Shown: positions 1-6,196 of the stretch, one piece after another
Layout: the number at the start of each line of letters is the position of its first letter
How positions within the stretch are numbered: the stretch's first letter is position 1
NCBI GenBank assembly: GCA_964466965.1
Contig: CAYXPZ010000079.1
Span: 1 to 9,854 of the forward strand
Origin: Dichotomicrobium sp964466965
GTDB taxonomy: Bacteria > Pseudomonadota > Alphaproteobacteria > Rhizobiales > Rhodomicrobiaceae
DNA length: 9,854 nt
Reading direction: 5' to 3'
Made by a program: the position numbers and the translations under genes
Notes under the pieces: model-generated
Database searches by the model: none
What the model saw: the letters and a program-made list of their open reading frames with translations, nothing else
What the model was told of the DNA's origin: nothing

Positions 1-59
1 ACGGCATCATCGGGCCGGAGACCCAGGCGGCGTTGGTGGATTACGCGCTGGCCGGGTGA
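1..59 (+). CDS. 3' end of a peptidoglycan-binding (PGBD1-like) domain protein
   Basis: The frame starting at base 3 is open from the window edge to a TGA at 57-59 and reads GIIGPETQAALVDYALAG. The pattern G-x-x-G-P-x-T-x-x-A-L is the end of the PG_binding_1 fold, a three-helix domain that docks cell-wall hydrolases and other envelope proteins on peptidoglycan. Only 18 residues are visible, so the catalytic or N-terminal part of the protein is unknown. It runs in the same direction as the OmpA-domain gene, whose start lies 57 bases downstream, so they could share a transcript. The motif match is good but short; identity of the full protein is not determinable here. Confidence 0.6.
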   Translation, partial: GIIGPETQAALVDYALAG

Positions 60-100
60 TAGCGCGCGGGCTTTGAAGCGGGTAAGCTCAGCGCAGGGCA

Positions 101-110
101 AGAGGGGAGG
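101..110 (+). promoter_or_regulatory. Strong ribosome binding site of the OmpA-domain gene
   Basis: AGAGGGGAGG lies 6 bases before the ATG at 117. It supports that start over any internal one. No promoter is recognisable in the 57-base gap before it, which fits read-through from the upstream gene. Confidence 0.6.
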
Positions 111-116
111 CCGGAC

Positions 117-1052
117 ATGGTCTGCGCGAAAGGCTTGATTGCTGGCCTGACGCTCCTGGTGGCGGTCGCGCTCGCGGGGCCGGCGCACGCCTCCTGCGAT
201 GCGGCGCAAACCGCGCTCAAATCTGCGCAGCGCACGCTCGATACCGAGGACGCCGCGCGCATTTACCGCGAGGCCGAACGCGGCGTCGCTTGCACCGGCC
301 ACCCGCTGCGGCTGTTGGGGCGCAACACTGCGCTCATTTTTTATGGCCGCGCCTTTTCCCAAGACGTCAGCGAAAGCGAGCGCGAGGCGCTTCTCCTCCG
401 CGGCCTGCAATTCGGGCGGCCCTGGCAGCTGCTCGCCGCGCTTGGCGACGAGGCGCGGAACCGCCGGGCGCATAGCCGCGCCGCGCAGTTGTATCAGGAG
501 GCGCTGGATGACATCCGCAATCCAAAGCTGACCCCGCAAGCGCCCCCGGTCGAGATCATCCGCAAGATCCACCGCCGCGCCGAGGCCGCCAGCCTGCTCG
601 CGCCGCGTTATGTCCGCCGCATCACCCGCGCGGGCGCGCCAAGCGGCCTCGCCTGCACCAACTATCGCGGCTACACTGTGAAGAGGACGGCGGTCCCGAT
701 CCAGTTCAAAACCGATTCGACGGAGTTCACCGACAAGGGCCGGGCTGCGGCAACCGACATGCGCCGCTACTTGCGCCGGCAGGGCGACCCGGACATCCAC
801 CTGATCGGCCACACCGACCCGCGCGGCGACACGCATTATAACCAGAAGCTGTCCGAGCGGCGTGCAAACGCTGTTGCCGCGTTTCTCAAGTCAGCGGATT
901 ATCACGGCGCGGTCCGCACGACCGGGCGCGGCGAAACTGAGCGCTTCCCCGCTGATGACCCTGGCCGCTATTCACAAGACGAACTGTACCAGCTTGACCG
1001 CCGTGTTGAACTCGCCAGAGAGGAGGAAGCTTTATGTCCCGTCGCGGAGTGA
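117..1052 (+). CDS. Secreted OmpA-domain (peptidoglycan-binding) protein with a helical N-terminal region
   Basis: A 311-residue protein. Residues 1-26 form a Sec signal peptide with a hydrophobic core and an AHA-S cleavage-like site. Residues 27-165 look helical and TPR-like (for example AAQLYQEALDD), though no family is certain. Residues 193-301 are an OmpA C-terminal domain: beta strand VPIQFKTDS, then HLIGHTDPRGD, then LSERRANAVAAFL, then DRRVELA. Asp234 and Arg249 are 15 residues apart, as are the two residues that hold diaminopimelate in Acinetobacter OmpA, so peptidoglycan binding is likely. Four cysteines (27, 59, 180, 307) could form disulfides in the periplasm; none is a lipobox Cys. 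There is no beta-barrel, so it is a soluble periplasmic or loosely wall-bound protein. Its end overlaps the start of caspase A by 19 bases, indicating translational coupling. A role as wall anchor or sensor for the caspases is inference. Confidence 0.88.
   Translation: MVCAKGLIAGLTLLVAVALAGPAHASCDAAQTALKSAQRTLDTEDAARIYREAERGVACTGHPLRLLGRNTALIFYGRAFSQDVSESEREALLLRGLQFGRPWQLLAALGDEARNRRAHSRAAQLYQEALDDIRNPKLTPQAPPVEIIRKIHRRAEAASLLAPRYVRRITRAGAPSGLACTNYRGYTVKRTAVPIQFKTDSTEFTDKGRAAATDMRRYLRRQGDPDIHLIGHTDPRGDTHYNQKLSERRANAVAAFLKSADYHGAVRTTGRGETERFPADDPGRYSQDELYQLDRRVELAREEEALCPVAE
1021..1026 (+). promoter_or_regulatory. Consensus Shine-Dalgarno of caspase A inside the OmpA-domain gene
   Basis: AGGAGG sits 7 bases before the ATG at 1034, within the last codons of the upstream gene. 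It fixes the caspase A start and shows that translation can initiate independently despite the overlap. Confidence 0.7.
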
Positions 1053-2596
1053 TCGGCTGCCTCTTGCTCACCGTGACCCTGACGCTCGCGCAGACTGCGT
1101 CCGTCGGGGCGGCGTTTTACGCGTTAATCATCGGGATCAACGACTATAAGGATGAAGGCGTTTCTGACCTCCAGGGCGCGGTCGCCGATGCCGAGGACAT
1201 CGCCGGCGCGGTTCAGAGGCTCGACACGCAGCGTCTCATTATGCTGCGTGACGGCCAAGCAACCCGCGCGCGTATCGTTGAGGCCTGGGAGGCACTTCTT
1301 CAACAGGCGGATCGGGGCGATACGCTGGTGCTGACTTATGCCGGCCACGGCAGCCAGGAACCTGACACCGATCCCATCGACGAAAGCGACGGATACGACG
1401 AAAATTTCGTCCTTGGCGAATTCACCCCCGACCCGGAAGCGCCGGGCCATGGCGAGCGACTCCGCGACGACACGCTCAATGAATGGTTCAAGGCGGCGAA
1501 TAAGAAGGGCGTGCGAGTCATTTTCATCGCCGACTCGTGTCACTCCGGGACGATGACCCGTGGCCCGCGCGGCCCGCATCAACCCGTGGTCCGCGCCATC
1601 GCACCTTACGGGGCGCCGGCCTTCGGCCAACCGCCTGCCGAGCAGGTGGAGGCTGGCGATGCCGAGCCCCCTGACAATGTCATCTTCTTTTCAGCGACCC
1701 AGGAAGACAGGACAATGCCGGAAGTGATGATCGCGCAGCAGCGCCGCGGCGCGTTGTCCTATGCGTTCGCGCGGGCGCTGGAGGGCGCTGCCGACAGCGA
1801 TGCCGACGGCGTGCTGGTCCAACAGGAACTCGTCAGCTATCTAGTGCGCGCCGTGCGCCAATACTCCGAAGCGCAGCAGACGCCTGATGTTGCGTTCCGC
1901 GCGCCCGAGGAGCCGATTGTCGTGCTTGATGCGGAATCTCGTCTCGATCCCGCGCGCAATGACCGGGATGACCTGGTGCTTCACATCGCGCATGCCGGGA
2001 AAGTCGATACCGCAGGTCTCAAGGCGTCGTTGCAGGGCGTGCAGATAGCGGCGAAGCCCGAGGCGGCGGATTTGATCTGGGATGCCAAAAAACGGCGAGT
2101 TTTCAACGATATGGGAGACCCGGTCGCCGAAGATGTTGATATCACCTTGCTGAGCGGGGTCGCAGCGAAGTGGCGGTTCTTGCCACGTTTGAAACGGCGC
2201 GTCCTGGAAAACCCCCTCGATATCGTGCTGAGCCCTTCGGACGCGCGCCATCGCGCCGGGGCTGTTATAAGGTTCGAAGTTGATCGCCTGCCCTATCCCT
2301 ATCTGACGATTTTCAATCTGGCATCTGAAGGGACCGTCCAGTTCCTGTATCCGCTTCCCGGCGATCGGGAACGCTTTGATCCTGGCGCGCCCTGGCGGCT
2401 GGACCTACGCGTGCGACCGCCCTTCGGCGCCGATCATCTGGTGCTGATCGCCAGCGCCGAGCCGCTGCGGACACTGCATCGCCGGATCACCACTGGCCAC
2501 ATCGACACGCTGCCCGATATGCTGGACACCGCGCTGGCGAACACCGAACACAGCATAGGTTTGCACGGGCTGTACACGACCAAGGGAGCCGACTGA
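1034..2596 (+). CDS. Caspase A: secreted metacaspase-like (peptidase C14) protein with EF-hand loop and DUF4384-like C-terminus
   Basis: A 520-residue predicted cysteine protease. Residues 1-27 are a signal peptide, so it acts outside the cytoplasm. The caspase p20 fold starts at FYALIIGINDY (28-38). The catalytic His is His105 in LTYAGHGSQ and the catalytic Cys is Cys169 in FIADSCHSGT; Asp167, two before the Cys, matches the S1-pocket Asp of metacaspases, predicting cleavage after Arg or Lys. The acidic stretch DTDPIDESDGYDE (111-123) is metacaspase-like. Residues 254-265 (DSDADGVLVQQE) form a canonical EF-hand loop. The p10-like part includes FFSATQEDR (218-226). Residues 408-479, with LTIFNLASEGTVQFLYP, resemble DUF4384, a beta domain common behind bacterial caspase domains. 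It is translationally coupled to the OmpA-domain gene and followed after 3 bases by caspase B. Substrate unknown; domain calls are from motif reading. Confidence 0.9.
   Translation: MSRRGVIGCLLLTVTLTLAQTASVGAAFYALIIGINDYKDEGVSDLQGAVADAEDIAGAVQRLDTQRLIMLRDGQATRARIVEAWEALLQQADRGDTLVLTYAGHGSQEPDTDPIDESDGYDENFVLGEFTPDPEAPGHGERLRDDTLNEWFKAANKKGVRVIFIADSCHSGTMTRGPRGPHQPVVRAIAPYGAPAFGQPPAEQVEAGDAEPPDNVIFFSATQEDRTMPEVMIAQQRRGALSYAFARALEGAADSDADGVLVQQELVSYLVRAVRQYSEAQQTPDVAFRAPEEPIVVLDAESRLDPARNDRDDLVLHIAHAGKVDTAGLKASLQGVQIAAKPEAADLIWDAKKRRVFNDMGDPVAEDVDITLLSGVAAKWRFLPRLKRRVLENPLDIVLSPSDARHRAGAVIRFEVDRLPYPYLTIFNLASEGTVQFLYPLPGDRERFDPGAPWRLDLRVRPPFGADHLVLIASAEPLRTLHRRITTGHIDTLPDMLDTALANTEHSIGLHGLYTTKGAD
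1793..1828 (+). other. EF-hand-type calcium loop encoded in caspase A
   Basis: Codons 254-265 give D-S-D-A-D-G-V-L-V-Q-Q-E. Positions 1, 3 and 5 are Asp, 6 is Gly, 8 is hydrophobic and 12 is Glu, the full EF-hand loop pattern. Helical sequence lies on both sides. It is located after the catalytic Cys, in the p10-like half. Confidence 0.6.
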
Positions 2597-2599
2597 GGC

Positions 2600-4105
2600 A
2601 TGCGTCCGGCGAAGTGCATCTGGCTGATCTGTTCGTTCGCGATCCTGACAGCCGCGTTTAACCCGCCCGAGGCCGCGGCGGACGACCGCGCCCTGCTGAT
2701 TGGCATCAACGCTTATCAGCATCTGCCGCCGCGCCTCCAATTAACAGCGGCGGAGAATGACGCGCGGCTGATGCATCGCGTGGCGCAGCAGGTGTGGCGC
2801 TTCGCGCCGCAAAACATTCAAATGCTTCTCAACCAAGACGCCACGGCCCGCGCGATCCGGACCGCTGTCCGGGAGTGGCTCATTGACGGTACCCAGCCTG
2901 GCGATCGGGTGTTGCTGTATTATTCAGGCCATGGCGCCTACGTGCCTGACCGGAACAGCGATGAGGCAGACGGCCGCGACGAAGCTCTGGCGCCCCATGA
3001 CGTCATCATGGACGCCGCGACCATGTCATTCAGCAATGTGTTGACCGATGACGAGCTTGGCGAGCTTTTGGATGAGCTGGTTGGGCGGGATGTCATGGTC
3101 GTTATAGATTCGTGCTATTCGGGCACCATCACGCGCGCCCTCACCCCGGCATGGCGAAGCCTCAGGCCGCAACCAACCGGCCAGCGCTGGCGCGTGCGAT
3201 CGCTGCTGGCGCCGCAACCGGGCGGTGACGTGCGCGGCCCGACCCGCGCCAGCCCCTCACGCTTTACCCGGCTACGCGGAGGCCCAAGCTTTCTGGACGC
3301 CGGTCCTGGTAAACAGGTTTGGACCGCCGTCGCGCCGACCGAACTTGCGGAGGAAACTGTTGGCGGGTTCGGCGCTTTCACCAAAGCGTTTGCGGCTGGG
3401 CTTTTACAGCGGCAGGCAGACTTAAACAAGAATGGGCGCATCGTGCCGGCCGAACTGCTTCAACACGTCCGCCGCCAGACAAACAGCTACTGTGCCGAGC
3501 GCCGCCACTTCTTTCCGTGCGTGACAGGCATGACGCCGACGTTGCTTCCCGAAGAGCAGCTGACTGCTCCTGATCTTTTAGCATGGTCGGGCCGCAGCCA
3601 AACCCCGGCCAACGCGCCCGAACAGCAGGCGACCACAGACCTCCTGCCGGCCCGGTCGCATGATGGCTTGACGGTTGAGCTGATCGGAGGCGGGCGGGTC
3701 GGCGGCGCGCCCCTGAAGATCCGCGTGACAAGTCCGCAAGACGGATACCTCATTGTGATTGACCGCCGCGCCGACGGCTCGGCCGTGCAACTGTTTCCAA
3801 GCGACTGTGTCCGGCCATCCCGCCACATCCGCGCCGGGGCACCGCTGACGCTGCCCGATCCGAGTTATGGCTGCCGTTTTGTGCCGCAGACGCCTGGGCG
3901 CGGCGAAATCATCGCGATTGTCACGGCGGATAATGTCAGGCTGGAAGATTTGCTGGGCCGCCACCGCGACCTGACGGTTGTGCCAAACGGTGAGGCCTAT
4001 CTGGCACAGATCGCCGCGGAACTGATGCAAGTGTGGACTGACGACAGCCGCAACCGGCCGGTCAAATGGGGGATGGCCGTGGCGGACTACGTGGTCGAAA
4101 GATAG
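2600..4105 (+). CDS. Caspase B: secreted metacaspase-like (peptidase C14) protein with Arg-rich loop, EF-hand loop and DUF4384-like C-terminus
   Basis: A 501-residue predicted cysteine protease. Residues 1-27 are a signal peptide (cleavage near EAAA-DD). The p20 fold begins at DRALLIGINAYQ (29-40). Catalytic His111 is in LLYYSGHGAYVPD and Cys172 in VVIDSCYSGT, with Asp170 as the probable S1-pocket residue. The acidic motif NSDEADGRDEAL (119-130) follows the His, as in metacaspases. Residues 179-226 carry about 11 arginines and lie between the Cys strand and the p10-like strand WTAVAPTELAEE, the position of an activation loop. Residues 274-285 (DLNKNGRIVPAE) match an EF-hand loop. Residues 370-445, with DGYLIVIDRRADGSAVQLFP, resemble DUF4384. 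AAGGGAG lies 11 bases before the ATG, a slightly long spacing. The start is 3 bases after the caspase A stop, so the two are co-translated. Same architecture as A but well diverged, suggesting old duplication. Confidence 0.9.
   Translation: MRPAKCIWLICSFAILTAAFNPPEAAADDRALLIGINAYQHLPPRLQLTAAENDARLMHRVAQQVWRFAPQNIQMLLNQDATARAIRTAVREWLIDGTQPGDRVLLYYSGHGAYVPDRNSDEADGRDEALAPHDVIMDAATMSFSNVLTDDELGELLDELVGRDVMVVIDSCYSGTITRALTPAWRSLRPQPTGQRWRVRSLLAPQPGGDVRGPTRASPSRFTRLRGGPSFLDAGPGKQVWTAVAPTELAEETVGGFGAFTKAFAAGLLQRQADLNKNGRIVPAELLQHVRRQTNSYCAERRHFFPCVTGMTPTLLPEEQLTAPDLLAWSGRSQTPANAPEQQATTDLLPARSHDGLTVELIGGGRVGGAPLKIRVTSPQDGYLIVIDRRADGSAVQLFPSDCVRPSRHIRAGAPLTLPDPSYGCRFVPQTPGRGEIIAIVTADNVRLEDLLGRHRDLTVVPNGEAYLAQIAAELMQVWTDDSRNRPVKWGMAVADYVVER
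3419..3454 (+). other. EF-hand-type calcium loop encoded in caspase B
   Basis: Codons 274-285 give D-L-N-K-N-G-R-I-V-P-A-E: oxygen ligands at 1, 3 and 5, Gly at 6, Ile at 8 and Glu at 12. It sits at the equivalent place to the loop in caspase A, after the p10-like strand. Confidence 0.55.
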
Positions 4106-4321
4106 CGTCGCGGCGCCTTGGCTGGTCTGGGGTTGCCGCTGAGACGGCAGCCCGTCCGCGAAACCGCAGCCTTTTCAAGTATTTTGCCAACCATGCCGGC
4201 GCTAGCGTGACGACGCGAAGCTCAGTCACAGCCTCCGGTCTCATCTGGCGACTGGCGACCAACCGCGGTTGCAGGCAAGTATCGACGGGCCGGAAACAGT
4301 ATAACCCGCCTCAAAAAGTTC

Positions 4322-4350
4322 TTTTCACGAAACGCAAGTTTAATTAGAAT
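4322..4350 (+). promoter_or_regulatory. Candidate sigma-70-type promoter of caspase C
   Basis: TTTTCA (4322-4327) and TAGAAT (4345-4350) are separated by 17 bases, with 4 of 6 and 5 of 6 matches to the housekeeping consensus. Transcription would begin near 4357, giving a leader of about 30 bases. The AT-rich composition fits a promoter, but the alphaproteobacterial -10 box is loose, so this is a moderate call. Confidence 0.35.
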
Positions 4351-4374
4351 TAAGGTGTTTGAATATCTGTTTAT

Positions 4375-4380
4375 AAGGAA
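4375..4380 (+). promoter_or_regulatory. Ribosome binding site that decides the caspase C start
   Basis: AAGGAA lies 8 bases before ATG 4389 but only 2 bases before the in-frame TTG at 4383. The ATG is therefore preferred and the protein starts MYRFLLILSAV. Confidence 0.6.
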
Positions 4381-4388
4381 AGTTGCAT

Positions 4389-6035
4389 ATGTATCGCTTT
4401 TTGCTGATTCTTTCCGCAGTGCTCGCGCTTGCGTCCAGTTTCGTCTCGCCTGCAGCGGCAAAACGCGTGGCGCTGGTCATCGGCAATTCCTCTTACGAGC
4501 ATATCACCGATCTTCGGAACCCCCGCAACGATGCCGAGGACGTTGCGGCGACGCTCAACCGCTTGGGCTTCGAGGTTATTCAGGGATTCGACACCAATCT
4601 GCGCGGTCTCGGTCAGAAAGTGGCTGAGTTTGGCAACGCCGCGCGGGACGCCGATACCGCGGTCGTGTTTTATGCCGGACACGGGCTTCAGGTGAACGGC
4701 AAGAACTATCTGGTCCCGGTGGACGCCAGACTATCAAACCAATATGAGCTTGCGTTTCAGACGGTCGAGCTGACGCAGATCATGAATATTCTGAGCCAGG
4801 TCAAGAACACCAAGGTTGTGTTTCTCGACGCGTGCCGCAACAACCCGCTGACGCGCGACCTGGCGCGCTCGATGGGAACGGATTCGAGCGAGTTTCGCGG
4901 CCTGGCGCGGGTGGAAGCCCGGGGCACGGGCAGTTTCATTGCGTTTGCAACCGAACCCGGTGAAGTCGCGCTTGATGGAGCCGGCGAAAACAGTCCTTTC
5001 ACCAGTGCATTGTTAAAGCACATCGAGACGCCGGAATTAGACATATCGCTGATGATGCGCCGGGTGCGCCAGGAAGTGACGTCCACCACAGATGGCAAGC
5101 AAGTCCCCTGGCACAATTCTTCACTTGTTAAGGATTTTTACTTTGTACCCTCAGGAGAGGACGCGGAGCCTGCGGCTCAGCCAGGGACATCTCCAGCCGT
5201 CGGCCGCTCCGATGCGGCGGAAGCCTGGGAGAATGTCAAAGACACCAAAAATCCAGCCATGCTGGAGGTCTTTATCGAGAATTTTCCGGACACGATTTAT
5301 GCCGATTTCGCGCGCATTCGCATCCGGGATCTGGAGCGCGAACCGCAAGCCGCCGATCCCTGCCGGCAGAAATGGGCGCGGGTGCAGGATACCGAACTGC
5401 CGGGCGTGGTTCAGGAGTTCCTGCGCGAATGCCCGACCGGTTCGGTCGCGAGTCTTGCACAGGACCGGCTGGACTTTCTGCGCAAGCAGCAGGACGAGCG
5501 CGAGTGGAACAAGGCCCGGCGGCGTGACACGATCGCCAGCTATGACTACTACCTGGAGATGTACCCAGACGGAGCCTACGCCAGCGATGCGCGCAGCCGT
5601 CGGCGCAACCTGCGCGACGAGCAGGACCAAGCGCGGGAACGCCGGCGGCAGCGCAGTCTCTGGGACCAGGCCAAGAGCGCCAATAGCGTTTCCGCATATG
5701 AAGAGTATCTGGACGATTTCCCCAACGGCGCCTATGCATCCGCGGCCCGGCGGGCGATCGCGCGGCTCGAACAATCGGCACAGCCCCCACAACGGTCAAC
5801 GCCGCCAACCCGGCGCAAACGGGTCATTATTTACAACCGGCAGGACTTCTATGGCAGCGATCTGTACCGCGTCGATGACGTCAACTTTGACACGTGCAAG
5901 CAGAAATGTGTGCAGCTTTCAAGATGTAAAGCGTTTACTTATAACACCCGGCAAAGCGTTTGTTTTTTGAAACATTCCGTCCCGGTACTGCAACCATACA
6001 AGTATGCAATATCTGGTAAGGTTGTCATAGAATAG
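4389..6035 (+). CDS. Caspase C: secreted caspase-like protein with four TPR-like repeats and a PAN/apple-like C-terminal domain
   Basis: A 548-residue protein. Residues 1-24 are a signal peptide ending PAAA-K. The caspase p20 domain begins KRVALVIGNSSYEH (25-38). Catalytic His98 is in VFYAGHGLQ and Cys149 in FLDACRNNP; GKNYLVPVDA (104-113) is typical of the proteobacterial caspase subtype, distinct from the DSC[HY]SG subtype of A and B. GSFIAFATEPGEVALDG (181-197) and WHNSSL (241-246) complete the fold. Four helical repeats of about 43-50 residues follow (274-462), each with a Trp near the start and a YL-x-x-[FY]P-x-G-x-YA core, then a basic, Pro-rich linker. Residues 479-548 resemble a PAN/apple domain with Cys503, 507, 513 and 525 in a C-x3-C-x5-C-x11-C spacing; such domains bind proteins or sugars. 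It has no EF-hand loop or DUF4384-like part. It appears to have its own promoter. Target unknown. Confidence 0.88.
   Translation: MYRFLLILSAVLALASSFVSPAAAKRVALVIGNSSYEHITDLRNPRNDAEDVAATLNRLGFEVIQGFDTNLRGLGQKVAEFGNAARDADTAVVFYAGHGLQVNGKNYLVPVDARLSNQYELAFQTVELTQIMNILSQVKNTKVVFLDACRNNPLTRDLARSMGTDSSEFRGLARVEARGTGSFIAFATEPGEVALDGAGENSPFTSALLKHIETPELDISLMMRRVRQEVTSTTDGKQVPWHNSSLVKDFYFVPSGEDAEPAAQPGTSPAVGRSDAAEAWENVKDTKNPAMLEVFIENFPDTIYADFARIRIRDLEREPQAADPCRQKWARVQDTELPGVVQEFLRECPTGSVASLAQDRLDFLRKQQDEREWNKARRRDTIASYDYYLEMYPDGAYASDARSRRRNLRDEQDQARERRRQRSLWDQAKSANSVSAYEEYLDDFPNGAYASAARRAIARLEQSAQPPQRSTPPTRRKRVIIYNRQDFYGSDLYRVDDVNFDTCKQKCVQLSRCKAFTYNTRQSVCFLKHSVPVLQPYKYAISGKVVIE
5208..5774 (+). repeat. 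Four tandem TPR-like repeats within caspase C
   Basis: Protein repeats at residues about 274-316, 325-365, 369-411 and 420-462. Shared landmarks are an aromatic AW/KW/EW/LW, a small helix, then [FY]-x-x-x-[FY]P-[DN]-x-x-YA-x-x-A and a basic helix. Repeats 3 and 4 are the closest pair (MYPDGAYASDAR and DFPNGAYASAAR). Repeat 2 has Cys325 and Cys348, which could pair. This layout suggests a short solenoid for protein contacts. Confidence 0.65.
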
Positions 6036-6196
6036 CCTTGGCCTTTGCATCTGAAAAGAATGACTAAATTCGTCTAGTCTACGCAATCAAGTCTTTGCAT
6101 CTCCGCCTTTGCAATACCTTCGCGCCTCAAAAATGACACGTTTTTGAGACCTCTCAAGCTTTCGAATTGTTCTTTGGCGCCTCATGAGCTGAGCAG
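6036..6196 (+). promoter_or_regulatory. Regulatory-looking gap before the GH3 gene
   Basis: An AT-richer 161-base gap. CTTTGCA occurs three times: CTTTGCATCT at 6043-6052 and 6093-6102, and CTTTGCAATA at 6107-6116. A perfect 8-bp inverted repeat, CTCAAAAA (6126-6133) and TTTTTGAG (6141-6148), has a 7-base loop. CTCATGAG at 6181-6188 is a palindrome next to the start codon. No promoter with both boxes convincing was found; TTGAGA at 6144-6149 is a possible -35. The Shine-Dalgarno is weak (GAG near 6186-6193). Confidence 0.4.
6126..6148. repeat. Perfect 8-bp inverted repeat with 7-base loop
   Basis: CTCAAAAA and TTTTTGAG flank TGACACG. The stem is AT-rich and the T-run is inside the stem rather than after it, so it looks more like an operator or weak structure than a standard intrinsic terminator for caspase C. 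Confidence 0.5.

Larger units (their letters stand above)
4106..4388 (+). other. Intergenic region between caspase B and caspase C
   Basis: This 283-base gap goes from GC-rich to clearly AT-richer over its last 80 bases. No gene is convincing. A short hairpin (GACGG at 4143-4147 with CCGTC at 4152-4156) lacks a T-run, so it is not a clear terminator. The right end holds the candidate promoter and ribosome binding site of caspase C, and an 11-mer CGCCTCAAAAA at 4307-4317 that recurs upstream of the GH3 gene. Confidence 0.5.

Noticed and set aside
1124..1630. Long minus-strand frame inside caspase A
   Set aside because: It is the shadow of a GC-rich gene; the plus-strand frame has clear catalytic motifs and a strong ribosome binding site.
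4143..4156. GACGG-CAGC-CCGTC hairpin as terminator of the caspase B operon
   Set aside because: The stem is only 5 bp and no T-run follows.
4383..4388. TTG start giving a two-residue longer caspase C
   Set aside because: It lies only 2 bases after AAGGAA, too close for initiation; ATG at 4389 has an 8-base spacing.
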